Below are positions 1 to 8,113 of a stretch of DNA of 64,000 nucleotides, piece after piece. The number at the start of each line of letters is the position of its first letter. Within the stretch, counting starts at the first letter, position 1. The DNA lies in NCBI RefSeq assembly GCF_013359595.1, contig NZ_JABFMP010000028.1, positions 1 through 64,000 of the forward strand, in the 5' to 3' direction. A program made the translations under genes and the position numbers. The notes beneath the pieces were generated by a model. The model was not told the DNA's origin. It searched no databases and saw only the letters and a program-made list of their open reading frames with translations. The stretch is from Pseudomonas sp. C1C7 (lineage in GTDB: Bacteria > Pseudomonadota > Gammaproteobacteria > Pseudomonadales > Pseudomonadaceae).

Positions 1-180
1 ACGTTGGGGCGAGACCTTTGCTTCCTTTGGGCTGGGCCGGCACTCCGGCGTTTGCCAAAGGGAGTCGGCCGCCAGGCCGAAACAAAGGCAGCAGCCGCGC
101 CCGCAGCAATGGATATGTACACAGCCTAAAAAGCTCGCGAGCAGGCTCGCCCCCACAAAAACAACGACAGGGAAATGCGA
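1..180. other. Left-edge intergenic sequence with a half REP
   Basis: I see no convincing gene here. The stretch lies downstream of the permease that ends at 181. Around 130-155 it carries a GC-rich palindrome core (gctcgcgagcaggctcgc) like the REP units elsewhere in this window. Open frames crossing it have no family features and look like by-products of high GC. Confidence 0.5.
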
Positions 181-1587
181 TCAATCGGTATAACCGAATT
201 TCGCCGCCCGACTCCGCTGCCCCTGCCCCCGCGTCGCCAGGCAGTAATACAGCGGACAAGTCACCACCAACCCCACCAGCCACGACAGATCAGCCCCCTC
301 CACCAGATTGGCATACGGCCCGACATACAACGACGTGTTGGCAAACGGCAACTGCACAATGATGCCAATGAAATACGCCACAATCGCATGCAGATTGAAC
401 CGCCCGTAAATCCCGCCATCGGCGCGGAAGATCGAAGCGATGTCATAGCAGCCACGCTTGATCACATAGAAGTCGATCAGGTTGATCGAAGCCCACGGCA
501 CCAGCACCAGCAACAGCGCCAGAATCAACCCGATGAACTGCGAAATGAAATCCGCCGACGCACCCAGCGCCACCACACAGCAACCCACCAGCACCACCGT
601 CGACAACACCACACGCACCTTGATGCTCGGCGTCCACTGGCTGGCAAACGTCTGGATCGAAGTGATGATCGACAGCACCGCGCCATACAGATTCAGGGCG
701 TTGTGGCTGATGATGTTGAGCAGGAACAGCACCATCAGAATCGGCCCCAGCCAACCGGTGGACTGCTTGACCGCCGCCATCGCTTCAGTGCCCTCCGGAG
801 TCGCCAGCACGGCTACCGCACCGAAAGTGAACGACAGAATCGTGCCCAGGGTCGCGCCCAGGTAGGTGGCGAAAAACGGACGGCTGATGCCGATATCCGC
901 CGGCAGGTAGCGCGAATAGTCCGACACGTAAGGCGAGAAGCTGATCTGCCAGATGATCCCCAGCGATACCGTCGCCAGCCAGCCGGACAGGTTGAAGCCA
1001 CCGCGGGTGAAGAAGTCCGCCGGCAGGTCATGGGCGAAGATGTAGAGGAAGCCGGCGAGCAGCGCGCTGCCCATGACCCAGGTGCCGATACGGTTCAGGG
1101 TATGGATGAAGCGATAGCCGATCACCCCGATCGCCGTGGCGCTGAGCGCACCGATCAGAATGCTGGCCGGCACCGGTACCGAAGGCACGATGCCGACGAT
1201 CGACTTGCCCGCGAGCACGATGTTGGAAATGAAGAAGCCGATGTAGATCAATGCGGCAAAGAACACGATCAGCAGCGCGCCGTAACGCCCGAACTGACCC
1301 CGGCTCTGGACCATTTGCGGGATGCCCATGCGCGGCCCCTGGGCCGAGGCGAGCGCAATCACCAGGCCACCGACCATATGCCCCAGGGCAATCGCCAGCA
1401 GACCCCAGAACAGATTGAGGTGGAACACCTGAACCACCATCGCGCCGGTCACGATCGGCAGCGGCGCAATGTTGGTGCTGAACCATAGAGTGAAGAGATC
1501 GCGGGCCTTCCCATGGCGCTCTGCGAGAGGAACGTAGTCGACCGTGTGGTTCTCGATCAACGGATCTTGCCGGGACATCTGGGACAT
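181..1587 (-). CDS. NCS1-family cytosine/purine/hydantoin-type permease (CodB-like)
   Basis: This 468-residue inner-membrane carrier should import a nucleobase-like or other N-heterocyclic compound by cation symport. It is hydrophobic throughout, and the stretch GPRMGIPQMVQSRGQFG near residue 83 matches the NCS1 signature that follows the second transmembrane helix. Length fits the usual 12-helix members. The ATG at 1587 opens a typical polar N-terminus (SRQDPLIENHTVDYVP). It diverges from a flavin reductase and a luciferase-type monooxygenase, and all three have a related GGTAT-n-CC operator upstream. That pattern suggests it brings in the substrate these enzymes oxidise. The exact substrate (pyrimidine, hydantoin, other) cannot be read from sequence. 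Family call is firm. Confidence 0.9.
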   Translation of the reverse strand: MSQMSRQDPLIENHTVDYVPLAERHGKARDLFTLWFSTNIAPLPIVTGAMVVQVFHLNLFWGLLAIALGHMVGGLVIALASAQGPRMGIPQMVQSRGQFGRYGALLIVFFAALIYIGFFISNIVLAGKSIVGIVPSVPVPASILIGALSATAIGVIGYRFIHTLNRIGTWVMGSALLAGFLYIFAHDLPADFFTRGGFNLSGWLATVSLGIIWQISFSPYVSDYSRYLPADIGISRPFFATYLGATLGTILSFTFGAVAVLATPEGTEAMAAVKQSTGWLGPILMVLFLLNIISHNALNLYGAVLSIITSIQTFASQWTPSIKVRVVLSTVVLVGCCVVALGASADFISQFIGLILALLLVLVPWASINLIDFYVIKRGCYDIASIFRADGGIYGRFNLHAIVAYFIGIIVQLPFANTSLYVGPYANLVEGADLSWLVGLVVTCPLYYCLATRGQGQRSRAAKFGYTD

Positions 1588-1670
1588 AGGGTATGAACTC
1601 GAGTTTGTCTGTTCTTATCTTTGTAAAAGCCAAACCGGGGACGCTCTTTGGCGCCCCTCAGATGCGGACC

Positions 1671-1690
1671 ATATTATGGTATTCCAACAT
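1671..1690. promoter_or_regulatory. Putative operator, site 1 of 3 (permease side)
   Basis: The sequence ATTATGGTATTCCAACA lies about 85-100 nt upstream of the permease ATG. It matches the sites at 1844-1863 and 2433-2453 over about 17 positions (ATTA-Y-GGTAT-W-CCA-W-CA). A near-palindromic TGGTATWCCA core is typical of GntR/FadR-family operators. The regulator gene is not visible in this window. Confidence 0.6.
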
Positions 1691-1843
1691 TTTCACAAGA
1701 CTGATCCGGTCCTGAAAATCGCATCTGATCCGCTTTCCTGCGGTATTTCGATGCACTCACCTACGCGAAAAGCCCCGTAATCATTGAGCCTGAGTGATGC
1801 CATGCGCGTTTGTCGGCACGCAATGAAAGTTCTTGCAAACTTG

Positions 1844-1863
1844 GTATTACGGTATACCATCAG
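1844..1863. promoter_or_regulatory. Putative operator, site 2 of 3 (flavin reductase side)
   Basis: GTATTACGGTATACCATCA begins about 67 nt upstream of the flavin reductase start. The core GGTATACC is a perfect palindrome, and the flanking ATTA and CA match sites 1 and 3. The rest of the 1588-1910 divergent region shows nothing else I can name. Probable repressor site of the GntR type. Confidence 0.65.
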
Positions 1864-1910
1864 ACCTACAAACACATAAAAACCGCGTCACACCACCCGA
1901 GGACCGTCCA

Positions 1911-2396
1911 ATGATCGATGCCGCCATCTACAAACAAGTCATGGGTTCGTTCCCCTCCGGCGTGACCGTTATCACCACCCTCGATGACGACGGGCAGATC
2001 GTCGGCCTGACCGCCAGCGCCTTCAGCTCGCTGTCCATGGACCCTGCCCTGGTGCTGTTCTGCCCCAATTACAGCTCCGACTCCTATCCTGTGTTGATCA
2101 AAAACAAGCGCTTCGCCATTCACGTGTTGTCCGGTGGCCAACAGAGCGAAGCCTACGCCTTCGCCCGCAAAGGCAAGGACAAGGCCCAAGGCATCGAGTG
2201 GACCCTGAGCGAACTGGGCAACCCGATTCTGGCCAACGCCACGGCGGTCATCGAATGCGAGCTGTGGCGCGAATATGAAGGCGGCGACCACGCGATCATG
2301 GTCGGCGCGGTAAAGAACCTGATCGTGCCTTCGCACGACGCCGGCCCGCTGGTGTATTGCCACGGGAAGATGGGTGCGTTGCCCGTTCTGGCCTGA
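1911..2396 (+). CDS. Flavin reductase family protein (FMN reductase component)
   Basis: The 161-residue product is a small flavin reductase of the HpaC/RutF type. Such enzymes reduce free FMN or FAD with NAD(P)H and hand it to a partner monooxygenase. The N-terminus MGSFPSGVTVITT, the segment GLTASAFSSLSMDPALVLFC and the late GDHAIMVGAV (GDH motif) are the family hallmarks. The ATG at 1911 is chosen because the family begins close before FPSGV; the in-frame extension to 1833 crosses the operator. A luciferase-family monooxygenase follows after about 110 nt with its own operator copy, so the two genes probably form one two-component monooxygenase. Confidence 0.9.
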   Translation: MIDAAIYKQVMGSFPSGVTVITTLDDDGQIVGLTASAFSSLSMDPALVLFCPNYSSDSYPVLIKNKRFAIHVLSGGQQSEAYAFARKGKDKAQGIEWTLSELGNPILANATAVIECELWREYEGGDHAIMVGAVKNLIVPSHDAGPLVYCHGKMGALPVLA

Positions 2397-2432
2397 GCCA
2401 CCTCCCACAGGTTAAAAGAATTTGCAGCCATT

Positions 2433-2453
2433 TCGTATTATGGTATACCAACA
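2433..2453. promoter_or_regulatory. Putative operator, site 3 of 3 (monooxygenase side)
   Basis: CGTATTATGGTATACCAACA lies about 55-75 nt before the monooxygenase ATG at 2506. The 10-bp core TGGTATACCA is a perfect palindrome. With sites 1 and 2 it implies one regulator acting on three separate promoters of a single pathway. Confidence 0.65.
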
Positions 2454-2505
2454 AACATCAGCCCCGCAGTCGACGGGTCGACCACAAGAGATTCGAGGTA
2501 GCGTC

Positions 2506-3549
2506 ATGAAATTTTCCCTGTTCGTACACATGGAACGTTGGGACGAAAGCGTCAGTCACCGTCAGTTGTTCGAAGACCTGACCGAACTGACCCTGATGGC
2601 CGAAGCCGGTGGTTTCAACACCGTATGGATCGGCGAACACCACGCCATGGAATACACCATCTCGCCGAGCCCGATGCCGCTGCTGGCGTACCTCGCCGCC
2701 AAGACCACCACCATTCACCTGGGCGCCGGCACCATCATCGCGCCGTTCTGGCACCCGTTGCGGGTCGCCGGTGAATGCGCCCTGCTCGACGTGATCAGCA
2801 ACGGTCGCATGGAAGTCGGCCTGGCGCGTGGCGCTTATCAGGTGGAATTCGACCGCATGGCCGGCGGCATGCCAGCTTCCAGCGGCGGCCAGGCCCTGCG
2901 GGAAATGGTTCCGGTGGTTCGCGCGCTGTGGAAAGGCGACTACGCCCACGACGGCGACATCTGGAAATTCCCGACCTCCACCAGCGTGCCCAAGCCGATC
3001 CAGCAGCCGAACCCGCCGATGTGGATCGCCGCCCGCGATCCGGACTCGCACAACTTTGCCGTCGCCAACGGCTGCAACGTGATGGTCACGCCGCTGATGA
3101 AAGGCGACGAAGAAGTCCTCGACCTGAAGAACAAGTTCCAGGCCGCACTGGACAACAACCCGGACGTGCCGCGCCCGCAACTGATGGTGCTGCGTCACAC
3201 CCACGTGCACACCGCCGACGACCCGGAAGGCTGGAAAGTCGGCGCCAAGGCCATCTCGAAGTTCTACCGCACCTTCGACGCCTGGTTCGGCAACAAGCAG
3301 ACCCCGGTCAACGGTTTCCTGGCGCCAAGCCCGGAAGAGAAGTTCGCCGGCCGCCCGGAATTCGAACTGGAAAGCCTGCACAAGACCGCCATGATCGGCA
3401 CCCCGGAAGAAATCATTCCGCGCATCAAGTACTACCAGGAACTGGGCGTCGACGAATTCAGCTTCTGGTGCGACAACAGCCTGCCCCACGCGGAAAAGAA
3501 AAAGTCGCTGGAGCTGTTCATCAAGCACGTGGTGCCGGCGTTTCGCTGA
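2506..3549 (+). CDS. LLM-class flavin-dependent monooxygenase (luciferase-like)
   Basis: This 347-residue TIM-barrel enzyme belongs to the bacterial luciferase-like family. It should use reduced flavin and oxygen to oxidise a small organic substrate. Family features are FNTVWIGEHHAMEY near residue 40, LGAGTIIAPFWHPLRVAGECALLDVISNGRMEVGLARG around 80-115, and the C-terminal GTPEEIIPRIKYYQELGVDEFSFW. The start at 2506 follows GAGGTA six nt upstream; the in-frame extension to 2422 spans the operator. With the upstream flavin reductase and the divergent NCS1 permease it recalls the RutA/RutF/RutG arrangement of pyrimidine breakdown, but amidohydrolase partners are absent, so the substrate stays open. 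Confidence 0.9.
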   Translation: MKFSLFVHMERWDESVSHRQLFEDLTELTLMAEAGGFNTVWIGEHHAMEYTISPSPMPLLAYLAAKTTTIHLGAGTIIAPFWHPLRVAGECALLDVISNGRMEVGLARGAYQVEFDRMAGGMPASSGGQALREMVPVVRALWKGDYAHDGDIWKFPTSTSVPKPIQQPNPPMWIAARDPDSHNFAVANGCNVMVTPLMKGDEEVLDLKNKFQAALDNNPDVPRPQLMVLRHTHVHTADDPEGWKVGAKAISKFYRTFDAWFGNKQTPVNGFLAPSPEEKFAGRPEFELESLHKTAMIGTPEEIIPRIKYYQELGVDEFSFWCDNSLPHAEKKKSLELFIKHVVPAFR

Positions 3550-3579
3550 GTGCCCCGCTGTCTGATCTGCTCTGAAATG

Positions 3580-3678
3580 TGGGAGCGAGCCTGCTCGCGA
3601 TGAGCGTCAACGATAACGCGGTCCATCTGGATGACCGCGTTGTCCGGGCGTTTATCGCGAGCAGGCTCGCTCCCGCAG
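3580..3678. repeat. REP pair (inverted), class GGAGCGAGC
   Basis: Two REP units (gggagcgagcctgctcgcga and its complement) face each other around an inner inverted repeat ending in ATGACCGCG. This is a typical Pseudomonas intergenic doublet. It fills much of the gene-free stretch 3550-3863; nothing else is evident there. Confidence 0.85.
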
Positions 3679-3863
3679 TTGTTTCCCACAGGTGTTTGAA
3701 TCGCGACATGCCGTCCTGCTTTGTATCGCAATGTATCTAAACTTCCCCGCGATACAAAACGCTTCACCCGCGCGCATTTCTGAAATAGCCCGGATACCTC
3801 CCTGCCCTTAAATGTGAACCACGGCCTCCACCGCCTGGCCACCACTGAATAAGGAGCTCCACC

Positions 3864-4922
3864 ATGAACGTGCATTTTTCGAAAACCAACACCGACAAAA
3901 ATCGCCGCCATCTGGTGGGTTCCACTGTTCTTGCCCTGACCCTGGGCGTCCTGGGCGCCATCAATGCCCAGGCGAGCACCACGCCAACCACCACGCCTGC
4001 CGCCGCTTCCGTCAACGCCGATACCCCCGTCGGCCCGCTCAAGCATGTCAACGCCGGCCTGCTGAACGTGGCTTACGCCGAAGCCGGTCCGGCCGATGGT
4101 CCGGTGGTGATCCTGCTGCACGGCTGGCCATACGACATTCACAGCTACGACGAAGTCGCCCCGCTGCTGGCCGCCAAGGGCTACCGCGTGCTGATGCCTT
4201 ACGCCCGGGGTTATGGCGAGACCCAATTCCTGTCCGACAAAACCCTGCGCAACGGCCAGCCTGCTGCGCTGGCCAGTGACGTGATCGATTTCATGGACGC
4301 GCTGAACATCAAGCAGGCGGTGCTCGGTGGCTACGACTGGGGCGCGCGTTCGGCGGATATCGTCTCGGCGCTGTGGCCTGAGCGGGTCAAGGCGCTGGTG
4401 TCGGTCAGCGGTTACCTGATCGGCAACCAGGCTGCCGGCAAGAACCCGCTGCCGCCCAAGGCTGAACTGCAGTGGTGGTATCAGTTCTACTTCGCCACCG
4501 ACCGCGGCCGCGATGGCTACCAGAAAAACACCCACGACTTCGCCAAGTTGATCTGGCAGCTGGCGTCGCCGCAGTGGAAGTTCGATGACGCCACCTACGA
4601 CCGCAGCGCCGCCGCCCTGAACAACCCGGATCACGTCGCCATCACGGTCTACAACTACCGCTGGCGCCTGGGCCTGGAAACCGGCGAAAGCAAGTACGAC
4701 GCCCTGGAGCAGAAGCTGGCCAAGGCCCCGTCCATCAGCGTGCCGACCATCACCATGGAAGGCGACGCCAACGGCGCGCCGCACCCCAAAGCCGAGGACT
4801 ATCGCCAGCGCTTCACCGGCAAATACGAGTACCGGCTGATCTCCGGCGGCATCGGCCACAACCTGCCGCAGGAAGACCCGCAGGCCTTTGCAAAGGCGAT
4901 CATTGACGCTGATGGCTTGTAA
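3864..4922 (+). CDS. Exported alpha/beta hydrolase, epoxide hydrolase-like
   Basis: The 352-residue protein starts with a positively charged leader containing RRHLV and a hydrophobic run ending in AQA near residue 37, so it is likely exported, possibly by Tat. The mature part is an alpha/beta hydrolase. HGWP at 86-89 forms the oxyanion-hole loop and GGYDWGAR puts Asp158 at the nucleophile position, as in epoxide hydrolases and haloacetate dehalogenases. The late GGIGHNLPQEDP supplies the catalytic His. The start follows AAGGAG. It stands alone between repeats. Substrate unknown; an Asp nucleophile argues against a simple esterase. Confidence 0.8.
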   Translation: MNVHFSKTNTDKNRRHLVGSTVLALTLGVLGAINAQASTTPTTTPAAASVNADTPVGPLKHVNAGLLNVAYAEAGPADGPVVILLHGWPYDIHSYDEVAPLLAAKGYRVLMPYARGYGETQFLSDKTLRNGQPAALASDVIDFMDALNIKQAVLGGYDWGARSADIVSALWPERVKALVSVSGYLIGNQAAGKNPLPPKAELQWWYQFYFATDRGRDGYQKNTHDFAKLIWQLASPQWKFDDATYDRSAAALNNPDHVAITVYNYRWRLGLETGESKYDALEQKLAKAPSISVPTITMEGDANGAPHPKAEDYRQRFTGKYEYRLISGGIGHNLPQEDPQAFAKAIIDADGL

Positions 4923-4930
4923 GAGAGCTT

Positions 4931-5012
4931 CAAGCGGCAAGCTACAAGCTGCAAGTTGAACACGTCGCTTTTCAGCTTGTGGCTTGTCGCTTGTGGCTTG
5001 TGGCTTGTGGCT
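4931..5012. repeat. Hairpin built from 7-bp repeats
   Basis: Four heptads of the form CAAGCNN (4931-4958) are answered by five and a half heptads GCTTGTG/C (4975-5012). The arms are complementary, giving a long hairpin with slippable register just after the hydrolase stop. It could act as a terminator. The pattern is unlike the REP units. Confidence 0.7.
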
Positions 5013-5130
5013 GCCGCCATGTCTTCTGTAAAAATGAACGATTGTTTCTTAATTATTCAGTTTTCGAAACACCCGCCCAGGGCTAACTTGATCGCAAGTC
5101 CGGCAAGCGCCGTTGGCCGGTTAACCTTCC

Positions 5131-5217
5131 AGGAGCCGGGCTTGCCCGCGAAGAGGTCGGGACATCCAACATCAATGTTGGCTGATCCGACGCCTTCGCG
5201 GGCAAGCCCAGCTCCTA
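5131..5217. repeat. REP pair, class GCTTGCCCGCGA
   Basis: Inverted REP units (aggagccgggcttgcccgcg and its complement ending gcccagctccta) flank a short inner stem around CATCAATGTTGG. It sits about 70 nt before the aldehyde dehydrogenase start. With the heptad hairpin it accounts for most of the gene-free 4923-5289 interval. Confidence 0.8.
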
Positions 5218-5289
5218 CAATGGATAGGGGTGTGCAATCTTTTTTCGCCAATCCTGCCCATTGATTTCTTGCGATCCGAGGTAAGTCCC

Positions 5290-6696
5290 ATGTCTGAACA
5301 AAAACTGGCTGTGCACGCGCCTTACAACGGCGCCCTACTCGGTCATGTCGTCGCCGCCAGCGCGGCCGATGTCGAGCAGGCGCTGAGCGTCGCCCACGGC
5401 CTGTATCGCGATCGCAGCCAATGGCTGAGCAAGCCTCGGCGCATCGAAATCCTGCACCGTGCGGCCCAGTTGGTCACCGAACGCAAGGTCGAGATCGCCA
5501 CCCAGGCGGCCAGCGAAGGCGGCAAGCCGTTGAAGGATTCTCTGGCTGAGGTGGAGCGCGGTATCGACGGCATCCTCAACAGCATCGAGGTGCTGCGCAC
5601 CGAGGGCGGCCATGTGATTCCGATGGGCGTAAACGCCGCGTCGGCCAACCGTGTGGCCTTCACCCAATTCGAGCCGATTGGCGTGGTGGCGGCTGTTTCC
5701 GCCTTCAACCACCCGTTCAACCTGATCGTGCACCAGGTGATCCCGGCCATCGCCGTCGGCGCGCCGGTGATCGTCAAGCCGGCGGGCAACACCCCGCTCA
5801 GTTGCCGCACCCTGATCGATATCCTGACCGAAGCCGGCCTGCCGCAAGGCTGGGCGCAGATGCTGCTGCCGGCAGACAACACCATCACTGGCAAGCTGGT
5901 GTCCGACCCGCGGGTAGGTTTCTTCAGCTTCATCGGTTCGGCGAAAGTGGGCTGGATGCTGCGTTCGACCCTGGCCCCGGGTGCCCGTTGCGCCCTGGAA
6001 CACGGTGGTGTGGCACCAGTGATGCTGGCGGCCGATGCCGATCTGGACGACTCGCTGCCGCGCATCGCCCGTGGCGCCTTCTTCCATGCCGGCCAGGTTT
6101 GCGTCAGCGTGCAGCGAGTGTTCTGTCACCGCAGCATCGCCGAACAGGTGGCCGAGCGTCTGGGCCAACTGGGCGATGCCATGGTGGTCGGCGATCCGAC
6201 CGATGCCCGTACCGATGTCGGCCCGCTGATCACCGAGCGTGAAGTCGCTCGCGTCAGCCAATGGGTGGACGAAGCCGTCGCCGGCGGCGCGCGCCTGATC
6301 TCCGGTGGCCGTGCGCTGGGCAACAATTGCTACGCGCCGACTGTACTGCTCAACCCGTCCATCGACGCCAATGTGATGCAGAAGGAAGTGTTCGGTCCGG
6401 TGGTCGCGGTGTATGCCTACGACGATTTGTCGGAGGCGATCGGGCTGGCCAACTCGCTGCCTGATTCGTTCCAGGCTGCGGTCTTCACCCAGAACCTGGA
6501 CACCGCCATGCAGTGCTACCAGGACCTGGACGCCACCGCCGTGATGATCAACGAAAGCACCACCTTCCGCGTCGACTGGATGCCCTTCGCCGGTGCCCGC
6601 CAGTCCGGCCACGGCGTGGGCGGCATCCCTCACACCATGAAGGAAATGCAGACCGAGAAAATGATGGTCTGGCGCTCAAGGGCCGTGCGCGGCTGA
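5290..6696 (+). CDS. NAD(P)-dependent aldehyde dehydrogenase
   Basis: This 468-residue cytosolic enzyme should oxidise an aldehyde to the acid. The fold markers are all present: SAFNHPFN (137-144), IVKPAGNTPLS (161-171), FIGSAKVG, Glu237 in ALEHGG, and the catalytic Cys271 in FFHAGQVCVSVQRVF. The C-terminal MNESTTFRVDWMPFAGARQSGHG is also typical. ATG at 5290 is preceded by GAGGTAAG. The subgroup resembles lactaldehyde or phosphonoacetaldehyde-type dehydrogenases, but no neighbour fixes the substrate. It appears monocistronic between REP elements. Confidence 0.88.
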   Translation: MSEQKLAVHAPYNGALLGHVVAASAADVEQALSVAHGLYRDRSQWLSKPRRIEILHRAAQLVTERKVEIATQAASEGGKPLKDSLAEVERGIDGILNSIEVLRTEGGHVIPMGVNAASANRVAFTQFEPIGVVAAVSAFNHPFNLIVHQVIPAIAVGAPVIVKPAGNTPLSCRTLIDILTEAGLPQGWAQMLLPADNTITGKLVSDPRVGFFSFIGSAKVGWMLRSTLAPGARCALEHGGVAPVMLAADADLDDSLPRIARGAFFHAGQVCVSVQRVFCHRSIAEQVAERLGQLGDAMVVGDPTDARTDVGPLITEREVARVSQWVDEAVAGGARLISGGRALGNNCYAPTVLLNPSIDANVMQKEVFGPVVAVYAYDDLSEAIGLANSLPDSFQAAVFTQNLDTAMQCYQDLDATAVMINESTTFRVDWMPFAGARQSGHGVGGIPHTMKEMQTEKMMVWRSRAVRG

Positions 6697-6737
6697 TCCG
6701 TGGTCCACCCTGTAATGGGGGGACTACACAAATCCTT

Positions 6738-6827
6738 TGTGGGAGCGGGCTTGCCCGCGAAGGGGCCGGAACATTCAACGTGGATGTTGACTGATCTGAC
6801 GCCTTCGCGGGCAAGCCCGCTCCCACA
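6738..6827. repeat. REP pair, class GCTTGCCCGCGA
   Basis: Two inverted units (tgtgggagcgggcttgccc and complement) surround an inner segment ACATTCAACGTGGATGTTGA. It lies downstream of the aldehyde dehydrogenase, 43 nt before a second pair. The spacer between them (GACCGACACAAATCCCTG) recurs elsewhere in the window. Confidence 0.85.
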
Positions 6828-6870
6828 GGGTCCTCTGTCGACTCAAAAATCTGTGACCGACACAAATCCC

Positions 6871-6960
6871 TGTGGGAGCGGGCTTGCCCGCGAAGGCGTC
6901 AGGTCAGTCAACATTGCTTTGACTGATGCACCGCATTCGCGAGCAAGCTTCGCTCCTACA
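6871..6960. repeat. REP pair, second of a tandem doublet
   Basis: This is the same inverted REP arrangement as 6738-6827, with one arm diverged (gcgagcaagcttcgctccta). It lies just past the 3' end of the minus-strand gene 6987-7832, so the doublet sits between two convergent genes. Confidence 0.85.
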
Positions 6961-6986
6961 GGGGCGTACGAACGCCGGTACATGAG

Positions 6987-7832
6987 TTATTTGATGACGG
7001 CTTTCAGCTGGTTGAGCAATTCGGCGGATTTGTCTTCATCGGACGCTTTCTTGTCGAACCAGCTGGTGCCCTTCTCCAGGATCTCGGCAAGGATCGGGAA
7101 ATACAGCTGTTTCTTCTTCGCCAGTTCCACCGGGTCGGCGGCGGTGGCCTGGTCGAGGGCGTTCTGGATGGTCGCGCGCTGGGTCAGCCATTGCGGGGTG
7201 GATTTCTCTTCCGGGCTCATGTTGTCGAGGAAGTTCAGCGCCGCCTTGGCCCGACCGACCGGGTCGTTGGCGAACGGGTCGCGCCAGTTCTTCTTCTGAT
7301 CTTCGGGGCCCACGTAATAGCCGGTGGCGAGTTGTGCCTGCTGGCGCATCAGCTCCTGCGCAGAAGCCATTTCTTCCTGGGTGAACTGACCGCCTTCGTT
7401 GGTGGCCACGGCGTACAGCGAGCGCCGGTCCAGATCGCCCATCAGCGAATTGCGATCGGTCATGCTGTTGTCGTAGGGCTTGCCGCTGTCCTTCATCAGC
7501 GCGTACTTCTCGTCCATGCGCTTGCGGGCATCGAGGGCGACGTCGGCGAAGGTCTTGTCCTTGGAGCTGGAAATCGCCCCGGGCTTGGCGGCGCCGAGGA
7601 TCAGCGCATCGGCATTCATCCCCTCGCGCACCGGAAAGTACGGCGCATTGCTGGCGATGGCCGCGCTGTAGTCGGTGGCGGTGCCGGAGAAACTCACCGA
7701 ATCGTCATTCTGCGTCGCGTTCGCCGTCTGGCTGGCACCGTTGCCCTGGGCATTGGAGGTCTTGCCGCTGGCGGCGGAGGAATAGGCGGCGATCAAGGCG
7801 CTGGATGAGGATGACGATGAGTTGACGTACAT
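6987..7832 (-). CDS. Hypothetical protein, Ser/Ala-rich N-terminus
   Basis: I do not recognise a named family. The 281-residue product has no signal peptide but begins with a low-complexity run of serines (MYVNSSSSSSSALIAAY) and a Ser/Asn/Thr-rich linker up to about residue 65. The rest is a soluble, charged, probably helical domain (TFADVALDARKRMDEKYALMKDSGKPYD; DPVGRAKAALNFLDNMSPEEKS). The low-complexity head recalls type III-secreted or flagellum-associated proteins, but that is only an impression. ATG at 7832 is followed by good codon use. It is convergent with the upstream dehydrogenase and divergent from the exported hydrolase at 8114. Confidence 0.75.
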   Translation of the reverse strand: MYVNSSSSSSSALIAAYSSAASGKTSNAQGNGASQTANATQNDDSVSFSGTATDYSAAIASNAPYFPVREGMNADALILGAAKPGAISSSKDKTFADVALDARKRMDEKYALMKDSGKPYDNSMTDRNSLMGDLDRRSLYAVATNEGGQFTQEEMASAQELMRQQAQLATGYYVGPEDQKKNWRDPFANDPVGRAKAALNFLDNMSPEEKSTPQWLTQRATIQNALDQATAADPVELAKKKQLYFPILAEILEKGTSWFDKKASDEDKSAELLNQLKAVIK

Positions 7833-7866
7833 GGTTCTTCCTTGTGGTCGATGGGCAACACAAAAC

Positions 7867-7889
7867 CTGTGGGAGCGGGCTTGCTCGCC
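7867..7889. repeat. Single REP unit in the 7833-8113 intergenic region
   Basis: One half element (ctgtgggagcgggcttgctc) without its inverted partner. The remainder of the 281-nt divergent spacer holds no gene or clear operator that I can see. Confidence 0.6.
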
Positions 7890-8113
7890 CCCTCAGGTTA
7901 TCGGCCGCACGCTACATTGGCATAAATCAAATTGCCAGCGGCCAGCATCATCCCTCAAATCCCGGCGTAGCGCGTCTATACCAAAGCGTTAACCCCAGAC
8001 ACCCATGTCTGATATTCAGCCCCCCGCCTTTACCCCTAAATTTTCCCCAGCCGCCGAACGCATGGCCACGAGCCTTGCCAGCGCTCCCTCCAGAACCGAA
8101 TGGGTATTGAAAA

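Noticed and set aside
175..1488. 437-codon plus-strand frame opposite the NCS1 permease
   Set aside because: Arg/Gln-rich reverse reading of membrane-protein codons; no family features.
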